Under the pieces are notes generated by a model. The model was not told where the DNA came from. It was given only the letters and a program-made list of their open reading frames with translations, and ran no database searches. Made by a program: the position numbers and the translations under genes. A stretch of DNA of 64,000 nucleotides from Streptomyces sp. SAI-127 (GTDB taxonomy: Bacteria; Actinomycetota; Actinomycetes; Streptomycetales; Streptomycetaceae): the NCBI RefSeq assembly GCF_029894425.1, contig NZ_JARXYJ010000001.1, positions 1,674,001-1,738,000 on the forward strand, written 5' to 3'. How positions within the stretch are numbered: the first letter of the stretch is position 1; every line of letters begins with the position of its first letter. Of this stretch, positions 62,465-64,000 are shown piece by piece.

Positions 62465-62770
62465 TCACGTACAGGTGCTCGATGCCGTCGCCGGCAGCAT
62501 GACGCCGGCGAAGCCGAGGACGTACGGCAGCGTCGTGCCGACGCCGATGCCGGGGTCGCCGGAGATACGGCCGACGAGCTTGGGGGCGAGTAGCGGCGCG
62601 ATGTAGTTCAGACCGATGTTGCCCAGCGCCGGCAGCAGCCGGGCCGGCTCCCGTCCGTAGTGGCGAAGCGTGAGGAGCACGGAGCCCCTGTTCGTCCCAT
62701 CCTGATCCTGGGGTCGCGGGTTCGTGCAGGCCAGGGAAGGGGAGTGTCCCGCTCTGTCCATTCCTGACAT
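62465..62770 (-). pseudogene. C-terminal remnant of a membrane protein (MFS-like?)
   Basis: The 480-base gap before the acyltransferase contains a minus-strand frame with coding-type third positions. It reads RHYGREPARLLPALGNIGLN, APLLAPKLVGRISGDPG and TLPYVLGFAGVMLPATAS, then a stop. The two hydrophobic segments suggest the last helices of a transporter. The sequence upstream (62700-62770) lacks coding character, so this is probably a 3' fragment. The family is a guess. Confidence 0.35.
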
Positions 62771-62789
62771 CGCGAGAAGGGTTCAGCCC

Positions 62790-63389
62790 GTGAACTTCAG
62801 GATGCAGCCGACCTCCCAGGTCGACGAGACGGCCACCATCGGCGACGGGACGACGGTCTGGGATCTGGCCCAGATCCGGGAGGACGCCCGGCTGGGCAGC
62901 GGGTGCATCGTGGGCCGGGGGGCCTATGTCGGCCCGGGGGTGCGGATCGGCGACAACGTGAAGCTCCAGAACTACGCGCTGGTCTATGAACCCGCGGTCC
63001 TCGGTGACGGGGTGTTCGTGGGCCCGGCGGCCGTCCTCACCAACGACTGCTTCCCCCGTTCCGTGGACCCGAAGGGCCGGCTGAAGCGCGGCGGCGACTG
63101 GGAGGCCGTGGCGGTGGAGGTGGCTGAGGGGGCGTCGCTGGGGGCCCGTTCGGTGTGTGTGGCGCCGGTGCGCGTCGGCCGGTGGGCGCTGGTCGCGGCG
63201 GGCGCCGTGGTGACCAAGGACGTACCGGACTTCGCGTTGGTGGCCGGCGTTCCCGCACGCCGGATCGGCTGGGTCGGCCGGGCCGGCGTCAGCCTGGTCG
63301 GGCGGGACGGCGATCCGGGCGGCTGGAAGTGCCCGGCGTCCGGTGCGCTGTACGACGAGAAGGGCGGCCACCTCGTCGAGCGCGCATGA
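62790..63389 (+). CDS. Hexapeptide-repeat (left-handed beta-helix) acyltransferase
   Basis: A 199-residue acyltransferase with hexapeptide turns throughout residues 8-150 (ATIGDGTTVWDLAQIREDARLG, IVGRGAYVGPGVRIGDNVKL, VFVGPAAVLTNDCFPRS, VRVGRWALVAAGAVVTKDVPDFALVAGVPAR). NDCFPRS and the DF-ALVAGVPA ending match WbpD/QdtC-type sugar N-acetyltransferases of polysaccharide or glycosylation pathways. GTG 62790 follows GAGAAGG. No other sugar genes are visible in the window. Confidence 0.85.
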   Translation: MNFRMQPTSQVDETATIGDGTTVWDLAQIREDARLGSGCIVGRGAYVGPGVRIGDNVKLQNYALVYEPAVLGDGVFVGPAAVLTNDCFPRSVDPKGRLKRGGDWEAVAVEVAEGASLGARSVCVAPVRVGRWALVAAGAVVTKDVPDFALVAGVPARRIGWVGRAGVSLVGRDGDPGGWKCPASGALYDEKGGHLVERA

Positions 63390-63506
63390 CGCCTGCCCGA
63401 GTGGCGACAACGTTCTGAGCCACCCGACGATGGCCTCCGCGCCGGCGGTGCCGCCGATGTAACCGACCGGCCACGGCTGCCTGGGGCTTCCGATAGCGTG
63501 TTGCCC

Positions 63507-63566
63507 ATGATCACGGGCGAGATCAAAGGCACGGTGCACCGCGTCTGGGATGCGTCCTGGCCGGTT
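63507..63566 (+). pseudogene. hsdM: 5' stub of a type I restriction-modification M subunit gene
   Basis: An ATG at 63507 begins MITGEIKGTVHRVWDASW, which matches the very conserved HsdM N-terminus (MITGEIKxxVDRxWDAFWSGG as I remember it). Homology ends after about 19 residues and the frame continues into unrelated sequence to a stop at about 63645. The rest of 63390-63644 holds no intact gene, though a minus-strand stretch near 63420-63490 has coding-like composition. Confidence 0.5.
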
Positions 63567-63644
63567 CGTCCTTGCGGGTCGGGACGTCGTCCAGCCCTGT
63601 TGTTCACTGAGGTCACCGCGGGTCGACCGGACGCGGTGGGCGTG

Positions 63645-64000
63645 TGACCGGCCGGCCGGCGCCCGCGGTGCTGCCCCCGTCGCTGCGCGCGCGGCTCGGG
63701 CTGGTCGCGGCCCTCGCCGCGCTGGTGGTCGTCGCGCTCGCGGTCCTGTACGCGGGCCACAGCCGGCCCGGCAGGGTGGACAGGTGGATCATCCCGCCGA
63801 CGGCGGACAGTGTGCGGCCGCCGTGGCGGTACGTCGCTCTGGCCGTGGACTTCCTGGGGGAACCCGCGGGATCCGCGATGGTGGTCGTGGCCGCCGTGAC
63901 AGGCTGCCTGCTGCTTCGGCGTCCTCGCGCGGCCGTCCTCATGGTTGCCGGCACCGGCCTCGCCGTGGGAACGGCGACGCTGCTCAAGCACCTGGTGGGC
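63645..64000 (+). CDS. PAP2-family membrane phosphatase, N-terminal part (runs off the window)
   Basis: An open frame from GTG 63645 to the window end (118 codons). It has a basic N-terminus, TM1 LGLVAALAALVVVALAVLYA, then TADSVRPPWRYVALAVDFLG, TM2-TM3 (SAMVVVAAVTGCLLL, AVLMVAGTGLAVG), and ends at TLLKHLVG. That ending is the beginning of the PAP2 signature K-x6-RP (usually LKxLVGRxRP). Such phosphatases act on undecaprenyl or phosphatidic acid pyrophosphates at the outer membrane face. Confidence 0.75.

Overview
The window is high-GC actinobacterial chromosome and almost certainly Streptomyces. Third codon positions are nearly all G or C, GTG starts are frequent, and the gene content fits: actinobacterial glycogen synthase next to glgC, an Rpf/LysM/M23 cell-wall enzyme, monomeric NADP isocitrate dehydrogenase, STAS/SpoIIE partner-switching genes, MEDS-domain ATPases, and mycothiol-era glutathione-transferase-like proteins.

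Layout. 0-8 kb: glycogen synthesis (glgC fragment, glgA), an FhuF-like Fe-S protein, a DMT exporter, a secreted peptidoglycan hydrolase, 6-phosphogluconate dehydrogenase, a proline-rich mini-protein, a 35-bp tandem-repeat patch, a small acetyltransferase and panD. 7.9-17.2 kb: a CitA/DcuS-type two-component pair divergent from a NitT/TauT-type ABC importer, then a NarL-type two-component pair behind an ABC-2 exporter. 17.3-27.5 kb: a stress-response block (STAS, MEDS-ATPase, two SpoIIE phosphatases, cold-shock protein, hemerythrin) full of broken genes. 27.5-36.7 kb: an ABC exporter with a MerR-type promoter, a UPF0104 membrane protein, a glycerol kinase/FAD dehydrogenase operon, and a fusion of two truncated genes. 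36.8-43.1 kb: MscS channel, M1 metallopeptidase, icd, DUF5713, N-formylglutamate amidohydrolase. 43.1-52.4 kb: a sigma factor, a 167-residue acidic protein and a cytoplasmic subtilase in one overlapping operon, divergent from a TPR-CHAT protease; then a large LuxR ATPase, an astacin-like protease and a P-loop kinase. 52.3-62.3 kb: a WYL regulator with a clear operator, then a sulfur cluster. 62.3-64 kb: remnants, a hexapeptide acyltransferase and the start of a PAP2 phosphatase.

Three points stand out. First, 54.2-62.3 kb holds two flavin monooxygenases, a GNAT acetyltransferase, a polar-amino-acid ABC importer and a glutathione-transferase-like protein in three transcription units. Each unit begins with a very short cysteine-containing leader peptide (R-x-[HV/A]-DLLRV-S/C-x-A-L/I). 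The layout parallels the Bacillus S-alkyl/2-succinocysteine salvage operon. Second, the TPR-CHAT / subtilase / sigma / 167-aa locus looks like a protease-controlled transcription switch, formally similar to the CHAT-sigma modules of type III-E CRISPR loci but without CRISPR. Third, the window carries an unusual density of small internal deletions, frameshifts and tandem duplications: SDR-eda-kdgK, DUF2243-CtaG, hemerythrin, a second SDR, a hypothetical-APC permease fusion, a duplicated glpK tail, a duplicated gene tail at 30.5 kb and an hsdM stub. Several junctions lie at or near short repeated sequences.

All family assignments come from reading the translated sequence; no database search was possible.
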